Shown in pieces: positions 1-6,725 of a DNA stretch of 13,159 nt. The notes beneath the pieces are model-generated. The model was not told the DNA's origin and did not search any database. It saw nothing but the letters and a program-made list of their open reading frames with translations. The position numbers were made by a program, and so were the translations under genes. Source of the stretch: Actinomycetes bacterium (GTDB taxonomy: Bacteria; Actinomycetota; Actinomycetes; S36-B12; UBA5976); the NCBI GenBank assembly GCA_021784375.1, contig JAJXSV010000046.1:1-13159 (forward strand), written 5' to 3'. How positions within the stretch are numbered: the stretch's first letter is position 1; each line of letters opens with the position of its first letter.

Positions 1-88
1 CCGGCAGCATCTCCTTGGGAGTCGCCTTGGTCGCGGGGAGGAAACGCGTACCCAGCCCGGCCGCGGGTATGACGGCTTTGCGCACCAT
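1..88 (-). CDS. galU: UTP-glucose-1-phosphate uridylyltransferase, N-terminal fragment
   Basis: The reverse strand encodes a start followed by [20 protein letters not shown] and then ATPKEMLP before the window edge. This is the nucleotidyl-transferase signature of GalU, in which the Gly-rich loop and following Arg bind UTP and the lysine of KEMLP is strongly conserved. GalU makes UDP-glucose from UTP and glucose-1-phosphate in the cytosol for envelope polysaccharides and trehalose or glycogen precursors. Only about 29 codons are visible and the rest lies to the left. The start may be the ATG at 88 or the GTG directly after it (85); the sequence does not decide. The gene is divergent from the folate gene at 200, with a 111-bp gap between them. 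Confidence 0.87.
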   Translation of the reverse strand, partial: MVRKAVIPAAGLGTRFLPATKATPKEMLP

Positions 89-199
89 GGGGCAACCCTA
101 CGTTTCGTTCGTCGCCACTGCCCGCCGCTGCGCATCCTTTTCGCGTCGATTCATCGGCGCGTACCGCTGCATGTCCGCCAGGCATGCGAGGATGCCACG

Positions 200-793
200 A
201 TGACGTCGAACCGCGAGCTGCGCCCTCGCCTGCGCGCTGAACGAGCCGCCATCTCCGTGCCCCACGACGAGCGTGCCCGCAGTCTGGCGGATGCGGTGAT
301 GTCGCATCCGGCCATCACCGCGACCCCGGTGGGCTCGTGGCTCACCTGCTACTCCAGCTACCGCGATGAACCACCGACGCGCCTTCTCCTGCAACGGCTT
401 TGCGACGCCGGCTTCAAGGTCCTGGTGCCTGCGGTCGTCGGTGAGCACCTGCACTGGCATGACGTCACGGGCGAGGTCGACGACCCCAAGGCGTGGACCC
501 TTGACTCATACGGCATCCCGCGACCGACCACACCCGAGATCGCCACCAGCCCGGGCGAGTTGCTGGCGATGGGGGTCCGGGTGATCATCACCCCCGGCCT
601 GGGCATGGAGCGGAGCGGTGCGCGCATCGGCCAAGGCGGTGGCTACTACGACCGCTTCTTCGAGCACGTGCCCAGACACGCGGAGGGCGGCCCCTTCCGG
701 CTCGGCATCACGCATCTCGGCGGGCTGCTGCCCGACGGCACCATCGAGTTGAAGCCGCACGACCAGTTGGTGGACGACGTCATCGAGGGCTGA
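200..793 (+). CDS. 5-formyltetrahydrofolate cyclo-ligase
   Basis: The 197-residue product matches the length and motifs of the 5-FTHF cyclo-ligase (MTHFS/YgfA) family. These cytosolic enzymes use ATP to convert 5-formyl-THF to 5,10-methenyl-THF, returning a storage folate to the one-carbon pool. The diagnostic glycine-rich motif GARIGQGGGYYDRFF lies at residues 140-154, after a hydrophobic strand and the GLGME segment. A C-terminal PHDQLVDDV corresponds to the usual PHD.xVD element. The N-terminal basic stretch (RPRLRAER) is also typical. GAGGA at 188-192, seven bases upstream, supports the ATG at 200. In many actinobacteria this gene sits beside galU, which agrees with the divergent neighbour here. 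Nothing looks broken. Confidence 0.92.
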   Translation: MTSNRELRPRLRAERAAISVPHDERARSLADAVMSHPAITATPVGSWLTCYSSYRDEPPTRLLLQRLCDAGFKVLVPAVVGEHLHWHDVTGEVDDPKAWTLDSYGIPRPTTPEIATSPGELLAMGVRVIITPGLGMERSGARIGQGGGYYDRFFEHVPRHAEGGPFRLGITHLGGLLPDGTIELKPHDQLVDDVIEG

Positions 794-811
794 GACGCCA
801 GCTCACCCTGC

Positions 812-885
812 CAGTTCCCCGAGTCTGCTGCTCTTTCACGGGGTGTTCCCCATGCTCACTCCGCCCGTATGCAACGCGGGAACTG
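812..885. other. inverted repeat between convergent genes
   Basis: CAGTTCCC (812-819) pairs perfectly with GGGAACTG (878-885), and a small GGGG-TGTT-CCCC hairpin (840-851) sits in the loop. The structure fills the gap between the stops of the cyclo-ligase and crcB. It could end transcription from both sides, but there is no T-tract and the loop is long, so a terminator role is only a guess. Confidence 0.25.
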
Positions 886-903
886 CGAGGTGGGCGCAGT
901 GCG

Positions 904-1269
904 TCAACTGCCCAGACGGAGGCCCAGCGCGGCGAGGGCGATACCCGCGATGATGACACTGCCCCCGTAGCGCAGCGCCAGGCGTCGATTCGCTTGGTGT
1001 CGCAAGCGGTTCTCCACCTGACCCATGAATCCGCTGAAGGTGGTGAGCGCCCCGCAGAAGCCAGTGCCGACGAGAAGCAGGGCGTCATGCGTGATGACCC
1101 CGCGCCCGGCCAGGGCCACCGCCAGGCCGAGGATGAAGGCGCCGACGAGGTTCACGGCCGCCGTGCCGTACGGCACGCGCTCGTGGAATCGATGCACGGA
1201 CCAGCGCTCGGTGTAGTACCGCGTGAGCGCACCGACGACGCCGCCCACGGCCACGATCAGCACGGTCAT
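904..1269 (-). CDS. crcB: Fluoride channel CrcB/Fluc, second gene of pair
   Basis: This 121-residue membrane protein has the CrcB/Fluc layout of four hydrophobic helices. Visible signatures are [10 protein letters not shown] near the N-terminus, the [12 protein letters not shown] helix with its conserved Asn, and [14 protein letters not shown], whose Thr-Thr-Phe-Ser segment belongs to the helix break that lines the fluoride pore. Fluc proteins are small dual-topology channels that let fluoride leave the cytosol. In many Gram-positive bacteria two different copies form a heterodimer, and this gene overlaps its partner by 4 nt (ATGA, 1266-1269), which favours co-translation. The start is the ATG at 1269; the longer upstream reading frame runs inside the neighbouring gene. 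No strong Shine-Dalgarno sequence is seen, which fits translational coupling. Confidence 0.93.
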   Translation of the reverse strand: MTVLIVAVGGVVGALTRYYTERWSVHRFHERVPYGTAAVNLVGAFILGLAVALAGRGVITHDALLLVGTGFCGALTTFSGFMGQVENRLRHQANRRLALRYGGSVIIAGIALAALGLRLGS

Positions 1270-1688
1270 GCGCGCACCCCGAAGGTCCTGCGCGCCACCG
1301 CGTTGCCGGCCGAGTAGGCCAGCAGTCCGAGTACGACACTGGCGACGAGGTAACTGACCGCCACCCCCGGGTCCAGCCGGTTGATCTCGACCACGAAGGT
1401 GGAGAAGGTGGTGAAGCCGCCGAGCACTCCCGTGGCAGTGAATGGACGCCACAGCCGCACCCACCACTTCTGGCGATGGTGGTGATGGCCCTGTCGATGC
1501 CCGAGGACCTCACCCACGACGAGCACCACACCGAGGGCGAAGCACCCGCTGATGTTCGTGATGAAGGTGGCCAGCGGCAGCGTGTGGTCCACGATCACGG
1601 TGGCCAGCCCCCAGCGCGCCAGCGAGCCGAGGGCGCCGCCGACGCCGACGGCGAGCGGGACCTCGAGGGATTCGACGGGATTGCGCAC
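1266..1688 (-). CDS. crcB: Fluoride channel CrcB/Fluc, first gene of pair, His-rich loop
   Basis: The 140-residue protein is the second Fluc paralogue. It shows [29 protein letters not shown] and [15 protein letters not shown], the family's three conserved blocks, over four predicted membrane helices. It starts at a GTG (1688) only 3 nt after the stop of the ene-reductase gene and ends in the 4-nt overlap with the other crcB, so all three genes form one transcription unit. It is longer than typical CrcB (about 120-130 residues) because the loop between helices 2 and 3 carries a histidine-rich stretch, [13 protein letters not shown] (residues 64-76). I see no recognisable fluoride riboswitch upstream of the operon. 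The family call is firm; heterodimer formation is inferred from the pairing. Confidence 0.92.
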   Translation of the reverse strand: MRNPVESLEVPLAVGVGGALGSLARWGLATVIVDHTLPLATFITNISGCFALGVVLVVGEVLGHRQGHHHHRQKWWVRLWRPFTATGVLGGFTTFSTFVVEINRLDPGVAVSYLVASVVLGLLAYSAGNAVARRTFGVRA

Positions 1689-1691
1689 GGC

Positions 1692-2756
1692 TCAGATGGT
1701 CCGTGCGCGCATGAGCTGCTGGGGCAGGTCGATGCGATGGCCGAGCCTCTCGGCCGCGAACAACGGCCAGCGTGGGTTGCGGAGGGCGGCACGCGCGATC
1801 ATCACGGCATCGGCCTCCCCGCGCTCGACGACCTCGTTCGCCAGTTGCGGATCGGTGATGAGACCGACCGCCGAGGTGGCGATGCCGACCGCATTGCGGA
1901 TGGCGGTGCCGAACGGGACCTGGAAGTGGGGCCCCACCTTCACCTGCTGCTCGTGCACGAGTCCGGCGGTGGACACATCGATGAGGTCCACTCCCGCGGC
2001 CTTCAGGAGGTGCGCCAGCTTGATGGACTGATCGAGGTCCCAACCCCCATCGGCCCAGTCCGTGGCCGAGATGCGCACGAACAGCGGCATGCCAGCGGGC
2101 ATCTCGCTCCGCACCGCCTGCACCACTTCCAGCAGGAGGCGCACGCGGTTGTCGAAGCTCCCCCCGTAGTCATCGGTTCGCTCATTGCTCAGCGGGCTCA
2201 GGAACTGGTGCAGCAGGTAGCCGTGCGCCGCATGGATCTCCAGCACATCGAAGCCCACGGCGACGGCTCGCCGGGCCGCGTCCCGGAACGACTGCACGGT
2301 GGCCTGGATCTCGTGGACCGCCAGGGCCCGCGCAGTCGGGTAACCGTGGTACGCGTTCGCACTCGGACCGACGACCTGCCAACCACCCTCCTCCGGCTGC
2401 GCGTTGCCGCCGACCCAGTCGAGTCGGCGCGAGCCCTTGCGCCCGGCGTGTGCGAGTTGGATGCCGATCCTCGTGTCGAGCGAATGCACGAAGTCGACGA
2501 CGGGCCGCCAGGACTCGGCCAGCGCGTCACTCCAGAGCCCTGGGCAGCCCACCGAGATGCGACCCTCCGGGAGGACCGCAGTGGCCTCGGCGACGATGAG
2601 GCCGGTCCCACCGGAGGCGAAGGAGCCGAGGTGCACCATGTGCCATGCGCCGATGCGCCCGTCCTCCGCGCTGTACTGGCACATGGGGGAGATCCAGATG
2701 CGGTTCCTGAACGTGGTGTCGCGAAGGGTCAGGGGCTCGAAGAGTGCCGGTGTCAT
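1692..2756 (-). CDS. NADH:flavin oxidoreductase, Old Yellow Enzyme family (YqjM/NamA-like)
   Basis: The 354-residue protein is a TIM-barrel FMN enzyme that reduces activated C=C bonds with NAD(P)H. The thermophilic-like/YqjM class is indicated by SPMCQYS, with Cys26 and Tyr28 at the same numbers as in Bacillus YqjM. QLAHAGRK lies at 100-107, and [14 protein letters not shown] carries the substrate-anion pair His175/His178 and Tyr180, followed by [13 protein letters not shown]-terminal [16 protein letters not shown] is the FMN-phosphate region. The start at 2756 is chosen because GAAGGAG lies 8 nt upstream and the protein then begins at the family's usual point; an open frame continues to 2822 without an SD. 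It is the first gene of the operon with two crcB genes, and its physiological substrate is unknown. Confidence 0.93.
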   Translation of the reverse strand: MTPALFEPLTLRDTTFRNRIWISPMCQYSAEDGRIGAWHMVHLGSFASGGTGLIVAEATAVLPEGRISVGCPGLWSDALAESWRPVVDFVHSLDTRIGIQLAHAGRKGSRRLDWVGGNAQPEEGGWQVVGPSANAYHGYPTARALAVHEIQATVQSFRDAARRAVAVGFDVLEIHAAHGYLLHQFLSPLSNERTDDYGGSFDNRVRLLLEVVQAVRSEMPAGMPLFVRISATDWADGGWDLDQSIKLAHLLKAAGVDLIDVSTAGLVHEQQVKVGPHFQVPFGTAIRNAVGIATSAVGLITDPQLANEVVERGEADAVMIARAALRNPRWPLFAAERLGHRIDLPQQLMRARTI

Positions 2757-2840
2757 GGCTTGGGCTCCTTCGCAATTCGTCAGCGCCCGGGACTCGGCGG
2801 CGCTCGATCCCGCTGCCTCCAAGCCTATTCCGCGTCACGA

Positions 2841-2857
2841 ACGGCCCCCTTGGCCGT
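2841..2857. promoter_or_regulatory. inverted repeat upstream of yajQ
   Basis: ACGGCC-CCCTT-GGCCGT is a perfect 6-bp inverted repeat in the divergent gap between the ene-reductase and yajQ. It lies just upstream of TATCCT (2861-2866), a possible -10 for yajQ that would give a leader of about 16 nt. No convincing -35 is present. It could be an operator or simply local GC symmetry. Confidence 0.25.
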
Positions 2858-2888
2858 CGTTATCCTTGCCCCGAGTGAAGGAGCAGTC

Positions 2889-3380
2889 ATGGCGGACAGC
2901 AGTTTCGACATCGTGAGCAAGGTCGATCGCATGGAGGTCGACAACGCGCTCAACCAGGCCAAGAAGGAACTCTCGCAGCGCTTCGACTTCAAGAACACCG
3001 GTGCGGACATCGACTGGCGGGGCGATGACGTCATCGAACTGGTGGCCAACTCCGAGGATCGCGTGAAGGCAGCGCTCGAGGTGTTCAAGGAGAAGGTGGT
3101 CAAGCGCCAGCTCAGCCTGAAGTGCATCGACGCCGGCGAGGTGCGGCTCTCCGGTAAGGACTCCAAGATCACCTGCAAGATCAAGCAGGGCATCACGCAG
3201 GAGCAGGCGAAGAAGATCAACAAACTCATCAAGGACGAGGGCCCGAAGGGCGTGAAGACGCAGGTGATGGGCGAGGAGATCCGCGTCTCCGCCAAGGCGC
3301 GCGACGACCTGCAGGCAGTCATCGCCCTGGTGAAGGGCGCCGACCTGGACTTCGCCACCCAGTTCGTGAACTACCGATAG
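2889..3380 (+). CDS. yajQ: YajQ family protein (UPF0234), putative nucleotide/c-di-GMP binding
   Basis: The 163-residue product begins [20 protein letters not shown] and ends [11 protein letters not shown], both hallmark termini of YajQ, and matches the family length. Members are small cytosolic proteins of two ferredoxin-like folds. Some gamma-proteobacterial members bind cyclic di-GMP and work with a transcription factor, while others have been described as nucleotide binding or chaperone-like. No enzymatic activity is established, and the role in this organism is unknown. The start ATG is preceded by GAAGGAG with good spacing. An open frame in the same register runs far upstream to 1476, but that part is antisense to crcB and the ene-reductase and is not coding. 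The gene appears monocistronic and faces the ROK gene tail to tail. Confidence 0.95.
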   Translation: MADSSFDIVSKVDRMEVDNALNQAKKELSQRFDFKNTGADIDWRGDDVIELVANSEDRVKAALEVFKEKVVKRQLSLKCIDAGEVRLSGKDSKITCKIKQGITQEQAKKINKLIKDEGPKGVKTQVMGEEIRVSAKARDDLQAVIALVKGADLDFATQFVNYR

Positions 3381-3383
3381 CGG

Positions 3384-3403
3384 GGCGTGGGCTGCACCAC
3401 GCC
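3384..3403. terminator. stem-loop between convergent yajQ and ROK genes
   Basis: GGCGTGG (3384-3390) and CCACGCC (3397-3403) form a perfect 7-bp stem with a 6-nt loop, 3 nt after the yajQ stop. A second small hairpin, CCGCG-CAAT-CGCGG, follows at 3410-3423. Both fill the 55-nt gap between convergent genes. There is no T-run, so this would be a non-canonical terminator of the kind common in high-GC actinobacteria. Confidence 0.4.
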
Positions 3404-3435
3404 GGATGGCCGCGCAATCGCGGGCACCGGGCTCG

Positions 3436-4650
3436 TCACCCCTGGGCGTCGAGCGGGATGAGCTCGGTGCCGGCCGGGCTCTCGAGGAGCGAAGCCCACG
3501 CCAGTTCGGCCGCGCCGATGAGGACGGCTGACGTACCGAGTTGGCTGCTGCGCACGATGAGTCCCTCATGGGACGAGGGGAGGCTGTTCGCGCGGAGCGA
3601 GGCGAGCAGCGCCGCACTGTCGAGTTTGAACAGCGACTGCAGGAAGCCCCCGAGGATCACCATCTGCGGGTTGAACACCGTTGCCAGCGCACCCACGCCG
3701 CGGCCGAGGTCCGTGATCTGCTGATGCAGGACCTTGAGCACCTTGGCATTGGTCGCGGTCAGGATCTCGCGCTCGAGTTCCTCGTCGGTGGCGGCGAAGA
3801 GCCGGAACAGCTCGAGCAGGTCGTCCCGTCGGATGATCGCCTCCATGGTGCCGGGGATGCCCGAGTAGTCGCGCACCGGCGAGCTCGAGATCTGGAGATG
3901 CCCGACCTCGCCTGCATAGCCGAAGGCACCGCGCAGCAGTTGGTCGGCGATGACCACGCCTCCGCCGATGCCACCCGATCCCGCGTGCAGCAGGGCCAGG
4001 TGCGAAGTGCCGCGACCGGCCCCGTACAGGCGCTCGGCCGTGGTCACGCTGGCGGCATCGTTGCCGACGAAGGTGGGCAGTCCGGTGAGTTGCTCCAGCA
4101 TGGGCCCGAACGGCACCTCGACCCACTTCAGGTGGGGAGCGAAGCGCACGACCCCATCGAGCACACGGATCTGTCCCGGCACCCCCGCACCCACACCCAC
4201 CACGCGGGTGGTGGGGGGAAGCTTGGCGCGTGCATCGGTGATGAGCTTGGCCGCGATCTGGGCCGCCGTCTGCGCGTCCGGTTGCCTGCGTGTGGGGTGG
4301 CGCACCTTGTGGAGCAGGCGGCCATCGAGGCCCACGACCCCCACCGTCGTGGCATCGGTCTCCGGGTTCACGGCGAAGGCCACCACGTCGCGCGCCGGTT
4401 CCACCATGAGCGAGGGTCGGCCCACGCTCCCGTCGACGTGCGCCTCGGACTCAAGGGCCAGGCCCAGCGCCACCAGTTCGCCGACCAGGTCGGAGATCGT
4501 CGAGCGGTTGAGCCCGGTGACGGACGTGAGATGCGACCGTGGCACGGCTCCAGACTCGTGGAGCAGGCGCAGTACGACGCCCAGGTTGTGGCGCCGCAGG
4601 TTCTCGCGGTTCCTGCCCAGCGCTGGCGGCGCTACCTTGGCCTCCGCCAC
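3436..4650 (-). CDS. ROK-family transcriptional regulator (XylR/NagC-like repressor)
   Basis: The 404-residue protein has an N-terminal winged helix-turn-helix (helix-turn-helix about residues 39-63, SHLTSVTGLNRSTISDLVGE). A ROK sugar-binding domain follows, with GVGAGVPGQI, VGNDAAS (197-198 are the Asn-Asp pair), GGIGGGVVIADQLLRGAFG and AGEVGH (His251). It is divergent from a xylose-type ABC operon, so it most likely represses that operon and itself and releases DNA on binding xylose or a related sugar. The usual ROK zinc motif CxCGxxGCxE is absent: the aligned stretch reads DYSGIPGTMEA (261-271), with no cysteine. I chose GTG 4650 because AAGGGG precedes it with good spacing; GTG 4668, at the presumed transcript start, would add six residues as a leaderless form. 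The family call is firm and the ligand is inferred. Confidence 0.92.
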   Translation of the reverse strand: MAEAKVAPPALGRNRENLRRHNLGVVLRLLHESGAVPRSHLTSVTGLNRSTISDLVGELVALGLALESEAHVDGSVGRPSLMVEPARDVVAFAVNPETDATTVGVVGLDGRLLHKVRHPTRRQPDAQTAAQIAAKLITDARAKLPPTTRVVGVGAGVPGQIRVLDGVVRFAPHLKWVEVPFGPMLEQLTGLPTFVGNDAASVTTAERLYGAGRGTSHLALLHAGSGGIGGGVVIADQLLRGAFGYAGEVGHLQISSSPVRDYSGIPGTMEAIIRRDDLLELFRLFAATDEELEREILTATNAKVLKVLHQQITDLGRGVGALATVFNPQMVILGGFLQSLFKLDSAALLASLRANSLPSSHEGLIVRSSQLGTSAVLIGAAELAWASLLESPAGTELIPLDAQG

Positions 4651-4673
4651 TCCGTCACCCCTTCGCACGGTCC

Positions 4674-4701
4674 GTTATCAAATCGTTGTTTATGACAACA
4701 A
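4674..4701 (-). promoter_or_regulatory. candidate promoter of the ROK regulator gene
   Basis: Read on the minus strand, TTGTTG (4701-4696) and GATAAC (4679-4674) are separated by 16 bp, a sigma-70-like arrangement. Transcription would begin near 4667, giving a leader of about 17 nt before the GTG at 4650. The -35 and spacer overlap the left palindromic operator, so the regulator is probably autoregulated. Confidence 0.4.
4685..4699. promoter_or_regulatory. palindromic operator, copy 1 (ROK-proximal)
   Basis: GTTGT-TTATG-ACAAC is an inverted repeat with 5-bp arms and a 5-bp spacer. It differs from copy 2 at a single base. It lies across the candidate -35/spacer of the ROK gene. Binding by the divergent ROK protein is inferred from position, symmetry and duplication. 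Confidence 0.6.
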
Positions 4702-4741
4702 AACGCAACTTTATCGAACCGTTAGCAAAAATCTAGAGACG

Positions 4742-4770
4742 TTCTTTGTTGTTCATGACAACAATAAGCT
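4742..4770 (+). promoter_or_regulatory. candidate promoter of the sugar transport operon
   Basis: TAAGCT (4765-4770) fits a -10 element, and TTCTTT (4742-4747) lies 17 bp upstream as a weak -35. The 17-bp spacer is filled by palindrome copy 2, which would make repression by steric blocking direct. Transcription would begin near 4777, leaving a leader of about 66 nt before the GTG at 4843. Confidence 0.35.
4746..4764. promoter_or_regulatory. palindromic operator, copy 2 (transporter-proximal)
   Basis: TTGTTGT-TCATG-ACAACAA is a perfect inverted repeat with 7-bp arms. Its core GTTGTTCATGACAAC (4748-4762) matches copy 1 in 14 of 15 positions. The centres of the two copies (4692 and 4755) are 63 bp apart, close to six helical turns, so the sites face the same side of the DNA. 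This is the expected layout for cooperative or looping repression of the two divergent promoters. Confidence 0.65.
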
Positions 4771-4842
4771 CGCCATCGAAAAAGAGGCCGCGTGTTCGGA
4801 CCACGGACATCGTCGCAACTCAGAGCCCCAACAGGAGACCGA

Positions 4843-5883
4843 GTGAAGAAGACTGCGCTTACCGCTGCAGTAGTCCTTGCTGCCACATCCGCAATGGTCG
4901 TGTCGAGCTTCGCGCCCGCACAAGCCGCGGTCAGCAAGCGCGCCTGCATCATCCTCCCCGACGCCGACAGCGGCACCCGCTGGGAATCGGGCGACCGCCC
5001 GGCCCTGAACGCCATCCTCACCAAGGCTGGCTTCAAGACGGACATCCAGAACGCTCAGAAGGACACCAACAAGTACGCCACCATCGCCGACGCCCAGTTG
5101 GCGAAGGGCTGCGGTGTCATGCTGCTCGTTGACTACAACGGCGCTGGCGTATCAGTTGCCGCCAAGGCCAAGGCACAGGGCATCCCGGTCATCGCGTACG
5201 ACCGCCCGATCGCCGGCGCCACCTACTACGTGTCGTTCGACAACACCCGCGTCGGTGCGCTCGAGGGCCAGACCGTCCTCGACGGCCTCAAGGCCATGCA
5301 CAAGAACCCGAAGACGGCCAGTGTCGTCTTCAGCTCGGGTGACCCGACCGACGGCAACGCGGCCATGTTCGCGAACGGCGCCAAGGCCGTTCTGAAGAAG
5401 GCCGGCGTCAAGTTCGCCTTCACCATGAAGGGCACATGGGACGGTCCGACGGCAGGCACCGAGTTCGAGCAGGCCTTCACCGCCCTCAAGGGCAAGGTCG
5501 ACGCCGTCCTCGCACCGAACGACAACAACGCTGCAGCCATCATCCAGATCCTCGACAAGAACAAGCAGCGGGCCGCCATCTCGGGCCAGGACGCTTCGGT
5601 TGCCGGTCTGCAGAACGTCCTGCTCGGCAAGCAGACGGGTACCGTCTACAAGCCGTTCAAGGTTGAGGCGAAGGCCGCTTCCAACCTCGCCATCGCGCTC
5701 CTCAAGGGCAAGAAGCCCAAGGCGAGCAAGAAGCTCGCGGACGGCACGCCGTTCGTCGCGCTGAACCCGATCCTGGTCAAGGCCAACAACGTCAAGGTTG
5801 TCGTGGCCGCCGGTGACGCGAAGGCAAGCGACATCTGCACCGCAGACGTCGCCGCAGCCTGCAAGAAGTTCGGCATCAAGTAA
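4843..5883 (+). CDS. xylF: Xylose-type sugar ABC transporter, substrate-binding protein
   Basis: The 346-residue protein is a periplasmic-binding-protein type I sugar receptor resembling XylF. After a basic, hydrophobic signal peptide ending APAQA-A (about residue 28) come ADSGTRWESGD, VDYNGAGVSVAAKAKAQGIP, IAYDRPIAGATYYVSFDN and AISGQDASVAGLQNVLLG followed by TVYKPF. In XylF these segments supply the Arg, Asp and Lys that hold D-xylose. It delivers sugar to the permease encoded downstream. There is no lipobox cysteine (the first Cys is residue 35, in KRAC), which is unusual for a Gram-positive receptor. The start is GTG 4843 with AGGAG five bases upstream. A conserved-looking C-terminus carries two cysteines (ICTADVAAACKKFGIK). 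Ligand specificity, xylose versus an alpha-xyloside, is inferred. Confidence 0.9.
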   Translation: MKKTALTAAVVLAATSAMVVSSFAPAQAAVSKRACIILPDADSGTRWESGDRPALNAILTKAGFKTDIQNAQKDTNKYATIADAQLAKGCGVMLLVDYNGAGVSVAAKAKAQGIPVIAYDRPIAGATYYVSFDNTRVGALEGQTVLDGLKAMHKNPKTASVVFSSGDPTDGNAAMFANGAKAVLKKAGVKFAFTMKGTWDGPTAGTEFEQAFTALKGKVDAVLAPNDNNAAAIIQILDKNKQRAAISGQDASVAGLQNVLLGKQTGTVYKPFKVEAKAASNLAIALLKGKKPKASKKLADGTPFVALNPILVKANNVKVVVAAGDAKASDICTADVAAACKKFGIK

Positions 5884-5894
5884 CAACGCCGTGG

Positions 5895-5931
5895 AGCCCT
5901 GCGCCTTCAATCTGATTGCGGGCGCAGGGCT
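5895..5931 (+). other. intra-operon stem-loop after the binding-protein gene
   Basis: AGCCCTGCGCC (5895-5905) and GGCGCAGGGCT (5921-5931) form a perfect 11-bp stem. The loop itself can pair (CAAT-CTG-ATTG), lengthening the hairpin. No T-run follows, and the operon continues. Such hairpins after binding-protein genes commonly protect the upstream message or partly stop transcription, so that receptor is made in excess over ATPase and permease; that role is inferred here. Confidence 0.6.
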
Positions 5932-5973
5932 TCGCTATAACCGTCGATCCTTGTTGTTGCAGAGGGGCACACA

Positions 5974-6723
5974 ATGGCAGTTCCAGTCGTAGAACTCACT
6001 GGAATCAAGAAGAGTTTCGGCCCCGTTGAGGTGCTCAAGGGCGTCGACCTGACCGCGTTCGCGGGTGAGGTCACGGCCCTGGTGGGCGACAACGGTGCAG
6101 GCAAGTCAACGCTCATCAAGGGGCTTGCCGGTGTGCAGCCCTACGACGAGGGCAGCATCCGCTTCGGTGGTGAGGAGGTGGAGATCCGCGATCCTCGTGC
6201 TGCAAGCGCCATGGGCATCGAGGTCGTGTACCAGGACCTCGCCCTGTGCGAGAACCTCGACATCGTCCAGAACATGTTCCTCGGCCACGAGTCGCTGAAG
6301 GGCGGCACGTTGCACGAGGCGGACATGGAGCTGCAGGCCACCAAGGCCATGCAGAGCCTGTCCGTTCGCACCGTGCAGTCGGTCCGCCAGAAGGTCTCGT
6401 CGCTCTCCGGCGGACAGCGCCAGACCGTCGCCATCGCCCGCTCGATCCTGCGCGAGGCCAAGCTCGTCATCCTCGACGAGCCGACCGCCGCGCTCGGTGT
6501 CGCACAGACCGAGCAGGTGCTCAACCTGGTGCGCCGCCTCGCCGATCACGGGGTCGCGGTCATCATGATCAGCCACAACCTGAGCGACGTGTTCAAGGTG
6601 ACCGACCACATCGCGGTCCTCTACCTCGGCCGCATGGTCGCCAAGCTGGAGACCGCGAAGACGGACAACGCCGAGGTCGTCGCGTACATCACCGGCACCA
6701 AGACGCAGGAAGGACTCAACTGA
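5974..6723 (+). CDS. xylG: Sugar ABC transporter ATP-binding protein (single domain)
   Basis: The 249-residue cytosolic ATPase has one complete nucleotide-binding domain: Walker A GDNGAGKST (38-46), Q-loop VVYQDLALCENLDIVQN, signature LSGGQRQ, Walker B LVILDEP with the following TAALGV, and switch His in ISHN. The TAALGV variant and overall similarity place it with carbohydrate importers of the RbsA/XylG group. E. coli XylG and RbsA are tandem-domain proteins of about 500 residues, whereas this one is half that length and must work as a homodimer. Single-domain versions are known in actinobacteria and alpha-proteobacteria (FrcA type). GAGGGG precedes the ATG. Its stop is 2 nt before the permease start, so translation is likely coupled. 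Confidence 0.92.
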   Translation: MAVPVVELTGIKKSFGPVEVLKGVDLTAFAGEVTALVGDNGAGKSTLIKGLAGVQPYDEGSIRFGGEEVEIRDPRAASAMGIEVVYQDLALCENLDIVQNMFLGHESLKGGTLHEADMELQATKAMQSLSVRTVQSVRQKVSSLSGGQRQTVAIARSILREAKLVILDEPTAALGVAQTEQVLNLVRRLADHGVAVIMISHNLSDVFKVTDHIAVLYLGRMVAKLETAKTDNAEVVAYITGTKTQEGLN

Positions 6724-6725
6724 TC

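Noticed and set aside
1476..2888. Long plus-strand open frame leading into yajQ
   Set aside because: It runs antisense through crcB and the ene-reductase, is rich in Asp/Glu/His/Arg/Gly as expected of a high-GC shadow frame, and YajQ begins at its own SD and ATG at 2889.
2757..2888. Fluoride riboswitch upstream of the crcB operon
   Set aside because: I could not find the conserved fluoride-riboswitch pseudoknot sequence in the leader before the ene-reductase gene; a covariance-model search would be decisive.
3541..4695. 384-codon plus-strand open frame
   Set aside because: It is antisense to the ROK regulator and has shadow-type composition; the ROK frame has clear domain motifs.
5951..5957. 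TTGTTGT resembling an operator half-site upstream of the ATPase gene
   Set aside because: There is no matching ACAACAA arm at the right spacing; a single 7-mer can occur by chance.
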